Positions 52,636 to 62,100 of a DNA stretch of 64,000 nt are shown in pieces; position 1 is the stretch's first letter; every line of letters begins with the position of its first letter. The notes below the pieces were generated by a model. It worked only from the letters and a program-made list of their open reading frames with translations. It had not been told where the DNA came from and searched no databases. Both the position numbers and the translations under genes were made by a program. The stretch spans positions 104,036 to 168,035 of the forward strand of contig JAKOUW010000120.1 of assembly GCA_029782365.1 (NCBI GenBank), in the 5' to 3' direction. Origin of the DNA: Chloroflexota bacterium (GTDB lineage Bacteria > Chloroflexota > Anaerolineae > Anaerolineales > UBA4823).

Positions 52636-55161
52636 CTACCAGGCTGGTTCTTTTTGACCCTGGCTGTTGAGACGATAGGGGGCCCAAACTAACGTACAGA
52701 GTTGAACGGATATATCCGTTTTCTTCGGCCGGATCGTGATGGTATCCAATGTTTCCGTCATTGGGTCGATCTTCGATTCGAAAGCTTCTGTTTCTGCTTT
52801 AAATTGTTCATCGAGTTCAGTCAATTGCTGTTTGTAGGTCTCGACGGTATCTTTCGCTCGATCGACATCACTCTGCTGCTGCATTGATCTTCCGACCCCC
52901 TTGAATGCTGAGGCGGCTTTGTTGATGTTTGCAGAACTCACTAATTTCCGACCGGTAAATGCACCCAGCAGAGTTGAGCCAAAGGATAGAGCTGTCGCCA
53001 TCTTGGCCTGGTTCGCCTGAGATGCTTCGCGTTCGACTGCCTGATCGGCTTTGCGAATTTTTTCCTGAATACTGTTGATTTTTACCGCGTATTTTGTCTT
53101 GAGCGCCTGGACAGCCTCATCTCGCTGTTCACGCGCAGCTTGCTGCAAACGAATGCGGAAATCACGTTCGTTTTCACCAGGTTTGGCTACCTTTCCAGTG
53201 CTTGGGCTGACCATGAGATCAATTTTTTGGCTGCCATACAGCCAGGTTGTAAAATCTTTGATCCAGGCGGCATAATTTTTCGCCTTGGCAGCAGGCGAAG
53301 GAAGGCTTCCAAATTTAACGCCGCGAGTTGGAGTTTTTTCTAAATCATTCAGCGCTACATCCACGGTTTTAGATGCTTCCCAGTCTACTGGAACCGCTGA
53401 ATCGCTTATTTCGGTTAAAACCAACACAGACTGGTTAAAATCCACCAGAGATTTAGCATCCAGGTAATGGATTTTCGCTGCGCCGACTAAAACCGGATCA
53501 TAATTCACGCCATTGGAGCTGCCGCGCAGTGGAATGTAAAATTGAGAGATTTCAGCAGGTAAGCTCGGAGGAAAATCCGAAGGTGACGACCCTTGAGGTG
53601 TGGTGATTGTTTGCTGGTCATCCAATGTCTGCACAGTTGTTTGCGAATCGATTTTTGCGGATACTGGGATCGCAGTTTGGGGGGCTTGATCTCCAACCAT
53701 TGCACCTGAGGTGCTTTGAACATTGGCAGCTCCCTGGGGTTGGGAGGATTTAATGGGATCCATTATTTGCTTAATCTGGCTGCGAGTTAAAGGTCCGCGC
53801 AAGTAAGACAGGCTCCAACGCGTTTGAAAAACGATAGGGGCATCCTCGTGTGTGTTGTTCATCAAGAACACCCGATTCCCCAATCCAGCTAGAACTTCAT
53901 CCAGTTTTAGCCGATCGAAATTGTTTCCTGCGCTGCTGGCGGCACCCTCCAGTCCTTCCAGTACCCTGGCTTTATCCCTTTCAGTTTGTAAACGACCAAT
54001 AAACCATGTGCCCGTGTTCGATAGGCCCTTATAATCAAGATCGACAGGGTTTTGTGTCGCCAAGACAATCCCCACACCGAATGCACGAGCTTGTTTGAGT
54101 AAAGTGAGCAAAGGTTGCTTGGAAGGCGGATTTGAAATTGGTGGAAAATAACCGAATATTTCATCCATATAAACCAAAGCGCGCAGGCTGGTTGTACCTG
54201 GTTGGGTTCGCATCCACCCTAAAACTTGGTTTAGGATCAATGAAACAAAAAACATTCTTTCGTTGTCGCTCAGATGCGCAATAGAAAAGATAGCAATGCG
54301 AGGTTTACCTTGCTGTGTGTGTAAGATTTGGCCGATATCCAATGGCACGCCTTCGAGCCAAGAACGGAATCCAGGCGAGGCCAATAAGTTATTCATCGCC
54401 ATCACTAAAGAAAACCGATCTTTAGAAGGGTAAAAAGACTCCAGATCGAGCACGCCGATTTTCGTGAAGGGGGGATTTTGAATTTGGGTTATCAAACCAG
54501 CTAAATCAACATCCTTGCCTTGCTGCCACATATCGCTAATAATCATTGAAATCAAAATATGTTCACGGCTTTGCATCGCATCGGCCTGAATATTAAGAAG
54601 GCCTAGCAAGCTCGTCACAGTTATATTGATGCGCTCTTGCAAAAGTTCACCGTCATCCATGATTTCGAAAGGTGGTACGGCGAACGATTTTAATATAGAG
54701 ACCGGAATGCCGGCATTGCTCCCAGGCGTGAAAATCGAAAAATCTGCGGCATTCTTCAGCCGTTGAATGCGGTCAGCATTTTGCCCCCAATCGCCTAAAC
54801 CCTTTTGCCACAGCGCTGCCTGTTGGTTAGCAAAGTCCTCAACAGACATGCCTTTGCGGGCAGCATCGTCTGGGTTAACCCACGGTTGAAAAACATTGCC
54901 CGTTAACTGTGGAAAGGTCAGCATAAGATTGGTTAAATCCCCTTTTGGATCAATCAGAATTGCCGGAATGCCGTCGATTGCCGCCTCCTCAATTAAATCG
55001 ATGCACAAACCTGTTTTTCCGCTGCCGGTCATACCCATTACGACAGCGTGCGTCACCAGGTCGCGAGAATCATAAAGAAGGAGGTTATCTTGCAACGTTT
55101 TTGATTGAAGATTAAACTCCCGACCGAGATAAAAAACGCCTAACTTTTCAAAATCTTGCAT
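52636..55161 (-). CDS. HerA-like (DUF87) ATPase with long C-terminal coiled coil
   Basis: 841 residues, SD GGAGGAT before the ATG. The Walker A is GMTGSGKT (residues 43-50). Other blocks are PAILIDPKGDLTNLMLTFP, the Walker B region LRALVYMDEIFGYFPP, the sensor-like VLATQNPVDLDYKGLS and an arginine finger region RLQTERDKARVLEG. This places it among HerA/FtsK-like hexameric pumps, with whole-chain similarity to uncharacterised bacterial ATP-binding proteins. Residues ~470-530 are a low-complexity Ser/Thr/Gln linker. From ~660 there is a helical coiled coil with a GxxxG-like stretch (FGSTLLGAFTG), and the end is beta-rich. No nuclease partner is adjacent. The gene and its 5' flank are richer in A/T than the neighbours, suggesting transfer. 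Confidence 0.75.
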   Translation of the reverse strand: MQDFEKLGVFYLGREFNLQSKTLQDNLLLYDSRDLVTHAVVMGMTGSGKTGLCIDLIEEAAIDGIPAILIDPKGDLTNLMLTFPQLTGNVFQPWVNPDDAARKGMSVEDFANQQAALWQKGLGDWGQNADRIQRLKNAADFSIFTPGSNAGIPVSILKSFAVPPFEIMDDGELLQERINITVTSLLGLLNIQADAMQSREHILISMIISDMWQQGKDVDLAGLITQIQNPPFTKIGVLDLESFYPSKDRFSLVMAMNNLLASPGFRSWLEGVPLDIGQILHTQQGKPRIAIFSIAHLSDNERMFFVSLILNQVLGWMRTQPGTTSLRALVYMDEIFGYFPPISNPPSKQPLLTLLKQARAFGVGIVLATQNPVDLDYKGLSNTGTWFIGRLQTERDKARVLEGLEGAASSAGNNFDRLKLDEVLAGLGNRVFLMNNTHEDAPIVFQTRWSLSYLRGPLTRSQIKQIMDPIKSSQPQGAANVQSTSGAMVGDQAPQTAIPVSAKIDSQTTVQTLDDQQTITTPQGSSPSDFPPSLPAEISQFYIPLRGSSNGVNYDPVLVGAAKIHYLDAKSLVDFNQSVLVLTEISDSAVPVDWEASKTVDVALNDLEKTPTRGVKFGSLPSPAAKAKNYAAWIKDFTTWLYGSQKIDLMVSPSTGKVAKPGENERDFRIRLQQAAREQRDEAVQALKTKYAVKINSIQEKIRKADQAVEREASQANQAKMATALSFGSTLLGAFTGRKLVSSANINKAASAFKGVGRSMQQQSDVDRAKDTVETYKQQLTELDEQFKAETEAFESKIDPMTETLDTITIRPKKTDISVQLCTLVWAPYRLNSQGQKEPAW

Positions 55162-55494
55162 ATATCCTCCAGCTTGCGATTAAGAGATTGGATTTACAAA
55201 ATATACGCTTCCGAATGCCCACCCTTCGGCAGACCAACCACATTGGGCTTCGGTTGTCTAAACCTTCGACAAACGACAAACGCAGGGTGATCGACAAGAA
55301 AATACATTTTTTGGATATTATTATTATAATTGATTCTTCTCTATATCATATTCCGACGATTTCGGCACATTTACGAAAACGAAGAATGCAAATGGGTGAG
55401 AATAAATTTCTCAAATATTATATAATTGAAATCAAACCAAAATTAATTATGGTAAACTAAGATTAGCTTCCTCGCTTCGGAGAATTAAAGGTTA
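55162..55494. other. AT-rich divergent intergenic region
   Basis: 333 nt between two divergent genes. The half nearest 55494 is unusually A/T-rich, with many TATAAT-like boxes. An apparent 90-codon plus frame (55188-55460) has no SD and poor composition and is not called. It probably holds promoters for both flanking genes; no conserved structure is recognised. Confidence 0.4.
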
Positions 55495-56583
55495 ATGGAT
55501 AACAATATTATCGTCGCTTTTCTCACCGGCCTGACGGCGGGCGGCATCAGCTGCCTGGCCATCCAGGGCGGTTTGCTTTCCAGTGCCATTGCGCACCAGG
55601 CCGAGCTGGATATCCATCGCAGCCTCCAATCACCCGGGCGCGGCGCCAAGGCGAGCCCGAGGGTCAAAGCCGCACGCCCGGCTTCTTCTATCCAGGTGGC
55701 CCTGCCGATCAGCCTGTTCTTGGTGGCCAAGCTGGCGGCTTATACCCTGCTGGGCGCGCTGTTGGGTTTTTTGGGCCAGGTGTTTTATCTCTCACCCATG
55801 CTCAAAGGTTTACTGCAAATCGCCATCGGCGTCTTCATGCTGGGCAACGGCTTGCGCATCCTCAAGGTTCACCCGATCTTTCGCTACTTCAATTTCGAGC
55901 CGCCACAATCCGTGACGCGCTTCATTCGCCGCACTTCCAAGGATGCGGATGCTTTCAGCACGCCGCTCCTGCTGGGTTTGCTCACCGTGTTGATCCCCTG
56001 CGGCATCACGCAGTCCATGATGGCCCTGGCGATGGGCCTGGGCAGCCCGATGCTCGGCGCGGCGGTCATGTTTGCGTTTATCCTGGGCACCATGCCAGTC
56101 TTTTTCGGCGTGACCTACCTGGCAACCAAGCTGTCTTCCCTGGTAGAAGGCTATTTCATGAAAATTGTGGCGGTCGTCCTGTTGGTCCTGGGCGCCATCT
56201 CGGTCAACACCGGCCTGGTGTTGATGGGCTCGCCAGTCTCGTTCAACGCCCTGGCAGATGCGCTGGCGCCGCCGCCCGTCCAATCCTCGCCAGCCAACGT
56301 TCAAACAGGCGGCAGCAGCAACAGCTTGGTGATCAATGTCACCAATAGCGGTTATTCACCGGCGCGCCTGGTAGCGCCTGCTGGCCAGGACGTGCATGTG
56401 CGTTTTGTCTCCAAGAACACCAATTCCTGCGCCCTGGCGGTGGTGATTCCCTCGTTAAATTTTGAAAAGGTGCTGCCTCCCACCGGCGAAGCCGGGGTGG
56501 ATATACCGGCGCAAACCGCCGGCAGCGTTATACCGTATTCGTGTTCAATGGGAATGTACAGTGGGCAAATTGTGTTTAAGTAA
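55495..56583 (+). CDS. TauE/SafE-type membrane protein with cupredoxin-like domain
   Basis: 362 residues. About six helices in residues 1-250 with LTGLTAGGISCLAIQGGLLS, QVALPISLFLVAKLAAYTLL and GLLTVLIPCGITQSMMALAM (a conserved Pro-Cys-Gly in the membrane) resemble the sulfite-exporter/UreH-like (DsbD_2-related) branch. After a Pro/Ser linker, residues ~280-362 form a cupredoxin_1-like domain (VINVTNSGYSPARLVAPAGQ) ending in IPYSCSMGMYSGQIVFK, whose C-x-M-G-M is a typical copper site. With the HMA chaperone 8 nt downstream it probably handles copper or a related soft metal. Confidence 0.8.
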   Translation: MDNNIIVAFLTGLTAGGISCLAIQGGLLSSAIAHQAELDIHRSLQSPGRGAKASPRVKAARPASSIQVALPISLFLVAKLAAYTLLGALLGFLGQVFYLSPMLKGLLQIAIGVFMLGNGLRILKVHPIFRYFNFEPPQSVTRFIRRTSKDADAFSTPLLLGLLTVLIPCGITQSMMALAMGLGSPMLGAAVMFAFILGTMPVFFGVTYLATKLSSLVEGYFMKIVAVVLLVLGAISVNTGLVLMGSPVSFNALADALAPPPVQSSPANVQTGGSSNSLVINVTNSGYSPARLVAPAGQDVHVRFVSKNTNSCALAVVIPSLNFEKVLPPTGEAGVDIPAQTAGSVIPYSCSMGMYSGQIVFK

Positions 56584-56591
56584 GAGGTGCT

Positions 56592-56798
56592 ATGATTAAA
56601 AAAGTTTTTATCATCCCTGATATGGAGTGCTCGAACTGTGTGATGCACCTGGAAGGGATTGAAGATGAACTGCCCGGCATCGCCAAAATCAAAGGCTCTT
56701 ACGTTCAGCAGAAGCTGGATGTGGAGTACGACGAGAAAAAGGTGACTGAACAACAAATTGTGGAAGCCATTCTGGCTTTGGGTTACCACGTAAAATAA
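56592..56798 (+). CDS. Heavy-metal-associated (HMA) domain chaperone
   Basis: 68 residues, AGAGGTG upstream. The ferredoxin-like HMA fold carries the metal motif M-E-C-S-N-C in IIPDMECSNCVMHLEG. The remainder, YVQQKLDVEYDEKKVTEQQI and EAILALGYHVK, is canonical. It binds Cu(I) or another soft metal through the two cysteines and passes it on, presumably to the cupredoxin-bearing membrane protein encoded just upstream. Confidence 0.9.
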   Translation: MIKKVFIIPDMECSNCVMHLEGIEDELPGIAKIKGSYVQQKLDVEYDEKKVTEQQIVEAILALGYHVK

Positions 56799-56801
56799 CA
56801 G

Positions 56802-58172
56802 ATGGCGTCGATCGACCGTTCGCGCCTGGCCGGCCTGCTCGCCGCTGAGGAGCAAAAATTTCACCAGGAACACCCCACCTCTTTCGCCCTCTACCAGCGG
56901 GCGCGCCGCTCCTTGCACGGCGGCGTGCCGATGCTGTGGATGATGCGTTGGGCGGGCTCCTTTCCTGTGTTCGTCAAAGAGGCCAAAGGGGCGCGTTTCA
57001 CCGACGTGGATGGCCGCTCGTACCTCGACTTCTGCCTGGGTGACACCGGCGCCATGACCGGCCATGCGCCGCAGGCCGCCGTGCAGGCCATTGCAGACCA
57101 GGCCGCTCGGGGGATTACGCTCATGCTGCCCACCGAAGATGCCATCTGGGTGGGCGAGGAGCTGCAGCGCCGTTTTGGACTGCCTTACTGGCAGTTCACC
57201 CTGACAGCCACCGACGCCAACCGCTTCGCCATCCGCATGGCGCGGCATGTCACCCGCCGGCCGTATGTGCTGGTCTTCAATTACTGCTACCACGGCTCTG
57301 TAGACGAAACCTTCATCACCCTGGATGATGACGGCCAGGCCAGCGCCCGTCCCGGCAACCTCGGGCCAGGGGTGGACCCGGTCGAGACGACGCGCGTGAT
57401 CGAATTCAACGATCTGCAGGCGCTGGAGCATGCCCTGCAAGACGGCCAGGTGGCCTGTGTGCTGGCCGAACCGGTCATGACCAACATCGGCATTATCCAC
57501 CCCGACCCCGGTTATCACACTGCCTTGCGCGCCCTGACCCGCAAGTACGGCACGCTCCTGATCATCGATGAGACCCACACCATCTGCGCCGGCCCGGGCG
57601 GATACACAGCCGCCCACGGCCTGCAGCCCGATATGCTCACCCTGGGCAAGCCCCTGGCTTCCGGCCTGCCAGCCGCCACCTACGGCTTTACCCAGGCCGT
57701 CGCCGACGCCTTTTCCGCTCGTCTCAAGCTGGACGAAGCCGACGTGGGCGGGATCGGCGGCACGCTGGCTGGCAACGCTCTTTCGCTGGCCGCCATGAAG
57801 GCGACTTTACACCACGTGCTCACCCAATCGATGTACGACCGCGCCATGCCCCTCGCCGACCGCTTCGCAGCCGGCGTGCAAAGCATGATCGATGAATTTG
57901 CCCTGCCCTGGATCGTCAAACGCCTGGGAATTCGCGTCGAATACTGGTTCCGCCAGCAGGCGCCTCGCAACGGCGGCCAGGCCAACGCCGCTGTGGACAG
58001 CGAGCTCGACCGCTACATGCACCTGTATGCGCTCAACCGCGGCATCCTGCTGACGCCCTTCCACAACATGGCGCTCATCGCCCCCGACACCTCGGCATCC
58101 GATGTCGATTACCACAGCGAAGTATTTCGCTCGGCGGTGGTGTCCCTGCTCGGTTCTTCAGCGGCGCGGTAA
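56802..58172 (+). CDS. Class III aminotransferase (GSA-aminomutase-like)
   Basis: 456 residues, ATG 3 nt after the HMA stop. It shows the fold-type I class III pattern: FTDVDGRSYLDFCLGDTGAMTGH, TLTATDANRFAIRMARHVTRR, FNYCYHGSVDETF, the cofactor aspartate in LLIIDETHTICAGPGG and the PLP lysine in MLTLGKPLASGLPAA. The GDTGAMTGH block and an N-terminal RRSLHGGVPMLW resemble glutamate-1-semialdehyde-type or beta-amino-acid transaminases. The exact amino donor and acceptor are not evident. Its last 15 nt overlap the end of the convergent gene at 58158. Confidence 0.82.
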   Translation: MASIDRSRLAGLLAAEEQKFHQEHPTSFALYQRARRSLHGGVPMLWMMRWAGSFPVFVKEAKGARFTDVDGRSYLDFCLGDTGAMTGHAPQAAVQAIADQAARGITLMLPTEDAIWVGEELQRRFGLPYWQFTLTATDANRFAIRMARHVTRRPYVLVFNYCYHGSVDETFITLDDDGQASARPGNLGPGVDPVETTRVIEFNDLQALEHALQDGQVACVLAEPVMTNIGIIHPDPGYHTALRALTRKYGTLLIIDETHTICAGPGGYTAAHGLQPDMLTLGKPLASGLPAATYGFTQAVADAFSARLKLDEADVGGIGGTLAGNALSLAAMKATLHHVLTQSMYDRAMPLADRFAAGVQSMIDEFALPWIVKRLGIRVEYWFRQQAPRNGGQANAAVDSELDRYMHLYALNRGILLTPFHNMALIAPDTSASDVDYHSEVFRSAVVSLLGSSAAR

Positions 58173-58868
58173 GCGTCTCAGCTTCCAGCAGGCTACTGCC
58201 AGGAAAATCGCGCCCAGCGCCAACCAGGCCGCTCCAACCGGCGGTTGGCTGCTGCCGGTGAACCGGCTGAGCGTCACCGCGCCGGGCATGGCGTTCACCA
58301 CGCTCAAATCGTCGAACGCCGCCGTGCCGTTGGCGCCCTGCACCGGCTCAACCACCAAAACCACGGAGATTGAGACCGGCTTATCGATCAACCCGAAGGT
58401 ATTGTTGTTGGCGTTGGGTACCTCTGAAATCTTCGTCCAATTTTGACTGCCAGCAACCACGTTGGAAATCCAGTGATTGCCGGCCCCCACGCAGTCGCTG
58501 CCCGTCCAGGTCCAAATCTCCATGTAAGCCAGGTCTACATATTGGTCGGTTTTGATCCAGCCGTCGGCGAGCAAGAATTTATGCCCTTTTACTGTGATCC
58601 AGCTGTCCCAATCGGATTGGCTGATGTTGATGCACTGCTCGATGGTGGCGCGGCTGAGCGACTCCAGGTACATGGCGGCTGAGCCGCTGTGAGCCGGCGC
58701 TTTGATCGAAAATACTTCCAGGCCGGTGTCCCAATCAGCATCGCCGTTCTCAAAGCCGGCGTTCTTGAGCATATTGGTGGCGGCGCGGGCCGGCAGGCCG
58801 GCAGGCAGTCCCAATACGGCCGCCAGCAGCAGCATAACGATGACACGAAGGAATCTTGGTTTGCTCAA
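58158..58868 (-). CDS. Secreted C-terminally anchored protein
   Basis: 236 residues. The signal peptide covers residues 1-30 (VIVMLLLAAVLGLPAGLPARA). The exported part (LKNAGFENGDADWDTGLEVF, HSGSAAMYLESL, ADGWIKTDQYVDLAYMEIW, AAFDDLSV) has the beta-sandwich pattern of carbohydrate-binding-like modules. The end has a hydrophobic helix (GAAWLALGAIFLAVACW) plus a basic tail KLRRLPRR, without LPXTG. This is a membrane-anchor or sorting tail. The gene is convergent with and overlaps the aminotransferase gene. Confidence 0.7.
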   Translation of the reverse strand: MSKPRFLRVIVMLLLAAVLGLPAGLPARAATNMLKNAGFENGDADWDTGLEVFSIKAPAHSGSAAMYLESLSRATIEQCINISQSDWDSWITVKGHKFLLADGWIKTDQYVDLAYMEIWTWTGSDCVGAGNHWISNVVAGSQNWTKISEVPNANNNTFGLIDKPVSISVVLVVEPVQGANGTAAFDDLSVVNAMPGAVTLSRFTGSSQPPVGAAWLALGAIFLAVACWKLRRLPRR

Positions 58869-59037
58869 GTGATTATCTCTCCCCGGCAGGTCACCTGCAG
58901 ATTTTCCCGAGGATATGGTGATTATATTCGATTTTCAACCCAATTTGAATTTGTGTGACGAGGGTGGAATGGCTGGGGCTGGACAAAACCCTTAAAAAAA
59001 CAGCCGGGCAAACCGGGCAAAGGTAAATTCCTAACAT

Positions 59038-59081
59038 ATGACATTTGTCATGCTTGACGGCTCTTAAAATGGGAATAAAAT
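59038..59081 (+). promoter_or_regulatory. Promoter of the RHS gene with adjacent palindrome
   Basis: ATGACA-TT-TGTCAT (59038-59051) lies 2 nt before -35 TTGACG (59054-59059); a 16-nt spacer leads to TAAAAT (59076-59081). It is ~40 nt upstream of the SD GGGAGGA. The 260-nt gap since 58869 contains no other gene. Confidence 0.5.
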
Positions 59082-59129
59082 TAAAGATAGATTAATTGGG
59101 GTATACAGATCGCTACCCTGGGAGGAAAA

Positions 59130-62100
59130 ATGTGCATTCGTCCATTCGTCCATTCGTCCATTCGTCCATTCGTCCATTCGTGTTATCGTTTTCCTATCCA
59201 TATTAATTAGCAGTTTAAACCTGCCGTCAAACGCCTTGTCCGCCACGGCAGCGGCGGCGCCGACCGCCATTGTAAAACCCACCGACACACCTACTGCCAC
59301 CCCCACTGCCACGCCAAACGTCACTCCAACGGCGATACTCACAGCGACAGCCACGCCGCTGCCGAGCGCCACGCCGGCGGTGACGTCCACCGCCACGCTT
59401 CCACCGCTCGTCACGGTTACCCCCATCCTGACCGCCACACTGGCAGTCTCAGCTACTCCGCTTCCCTCCTCCACGCCCAGCGCGACCCCCACTGTGCTTC
59501 CTACCGCAGTGGTCAGCGGCACGCTGAGCGGGGTCATCGGCGCCCAGGGCGGCCAGGTGCAGGGCCTGGAAGGGAAAGTCAGCGTGCAGTTCCCGTCCGG
59601 CGCGGTACAAGAAAACGTCCGGTTGAGCATCGCGGCCTTGAGCGACCCCAGCGTGCCCCAGCTCAGCGAGCACGGCTTCGAAATCAACGTTTATGCTGCC
59701 GCCAGCCGGCTGCTGGTGGAGAGCTTCAGCCAACCCATCACGCTGACAGTGCGCTACTCCGGCACGCAGGAATTCGGGGACGACAGGCTGCTGGCGATCT
59801 ACCATTATGACAAAAGGCTGCCCGGCTGGACCGTCCTGCCCACCACCATCGATCGCAAGAACCATACCCTGAGCGCTGTGACAACCAGCTTCAGCCCCTT
59901 CGACTTCAAAGCGCAGGACTGGCAGGCTGCCCAACTGCCCTCGCTCAAGAATTTTCAAGTGTCCGGTTACACAGGAGCGAGCATGTACAGCCTGCCGCTG
60001 GCCCTGCCTCCGGCGCCGGGCGGGCTGCAGCCGGGGGTGGCTTTGACCTACAACAGCCAGGCGGTGGACAGCGCCGGCTCGCGCACCCAGGCATCGTGGG
60101 TGGGCATGGGCTGGTCGCTGGAATACGCCTCCATCCAGCGCAATATGAACGGCACGCCGAACTATTACCCGGACGACACCTTCAACCTCTCCGCCAACGG
60201 GATCGGCGGGCTGCTGCTGCCAATCGCCGAAAGCGAAGGCGATGGCGATCCCAATACCACCGACTTCCGCCTGCAGAGCGATACGTTCGTGCGCGTGCGC
60301 CGCTACAACCGCAGCGGGAATGTGTGGGGGTACCCTGGCGACACCTCCTACTGGCTGGTAGAAGACAAAACGGGCAGCCAGTACTATTTTGGCTATAACG
60401 CCGGCGGCTACAACCAGGACGACAACCCCGAAGGGCATGCCTGGTACCCGGTCTATCCTTCCGGCGCTTGCAGTGCGCCGTTCATGCAAACCTGGGCCTG
60501 GGGATTGACCCGCCAGCGCAATATCTTCGGCCTGGAAATGAGCTTCACCTACCAGCGCGATGGCACCGGCATCGCCAGGCAAAACCCGGTCTGCTACGGC
60601 GCCTTCCCCTCAAGCATGGACCGCGCCATATACCCGGTGGACATCATCTACCCGAACAACCATTACCGGGTGCGTTTCGAGCTGCGCTCGGGCCGCCTGG
60701 ATTACGACCAGGACTGGTCTGCCAATCCTTATAGCTACATGCTGTATTCCGAAAAACTGCTCGACCGCATCGAAGTCTGGCAGGACCCGGATGGCATTTG
60801 GGGCAACAGTGACGAGCAGCTCGTGCGCAAATACGTGATGGCCTACCGCATGGACGGCAGCTACCTGCCGGGGGTGAGCTGGGCCTACGACCGCAACGGC
60901 AACGGGGTGGTCGAGCCGGGCGAGATCGGTTACACGCCGGTGCTCTCCGCCACCCAGGAATACGGCCTGGGCGGGGCGGGAGCGCTGCCGGCGGTGCGCT
61001 TCAGCTATGGCGACCAGATGCACCTGACGCATGCCAGCAACGGTTACGGCGGCAGCGTGGATTTCAGCTACGCAAGCTGGTATGAAACCGTCTCGTACGA
61101 TGAGGCGCGCAACAGCGGCAACATTTCCGGCTGGCCGTTTAGCGCCGGGACGGAAAGGGTGGAGAATTACGCGCCGGAGGTGTACTACCCCGGGCAGTAC
61201 GTCAGGCTGACGGCGCATGTCGCCAACGACACCAGCGGGACGAAGCTGAACCGGCTGGGGATCGAATACGCCGCCAACCAGCGCGTGTTCGCCGCCACAT
61301 TTGAAGTGACGAGCAACGCCGACGGCAGCAAGGATTACACAGCTTACGTGTTGGTGCCGGTGACTGCCACCTACCAGCGCTGGTACCTGCGCTGCGGGGA
61401 AGACAACTGCAGCCCGACCAACGTGTATATCTACAAACTGCTCACCCGCAGCCAGGTAGCCAGCCAGGCGGAAACCGACAGCGTGACCGGGTTGGCCAGC
61501 GAGCTGGATTACAGCTACGATGGGATGGCGAGCAACGATGCGGTCACCTCCCAGGCAGTCGTCACCAGCACGGCCGACACGCGCTACATCCCGGCCAACA
61601 GCGAATACCGCGGCAGCGCCATGAGCGAAGAAACCGGGCCAGGAGCCAACTGGGACGCCCGGCTGGTGAACACCACCTTCTACTACCAGGATGACGAGCG
61701 GCGCGGCCAGGCCGCCGTCAGCCTGCAGAGCAGCCAGAGCGTGATCGATGATTTCAATGACAGCGCCCTGCCCGGCTGGAGCAAAGGCGGTCCGGACAGC
61801 CTGAGCACAGCGCGCCTGGAAGGCGACCCGGCGCTGAAGCGCACGACCAGCGCCAATGATTGGAGCGCCACATTCCAACGCAGCAGCGCCTCGGTGACGC
61901 AGGATGAAGCCGTCTGGATGCAGTTCCGGGTGGAAGGCAGCAGCGCACAGTCCGTGCTGGGGCTGGCGTTGGGCGGGTTCAACACACCCGGCTACCGGCG
62001 CTGGTCGCTGTGGCTCAACGGAGGGACGGCGGCGGTGCAGCAGTATATTGGAACAGCCTACACCGAATACAGCCTGGGGAGCGTTGCTTTCAAGAAAGAT

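Noticed and set aside
55188..55460. 90-codon AT-rich plus frame
   Set aside because: No SD, low-complexity Ile/Lys-rich translation, lies in a divergent promoter region.
56352..57617. 421-codon minus-strand frame
   Set aside because: Antisense to the aminotransferase, HMA and TauE genes, all of which have clear family motifs.
59135..59181. Short tandem repeat considered as CRISPR
   Set aside because: Units are 8 bp and contiguous with no spacers; no cas genes nearby.
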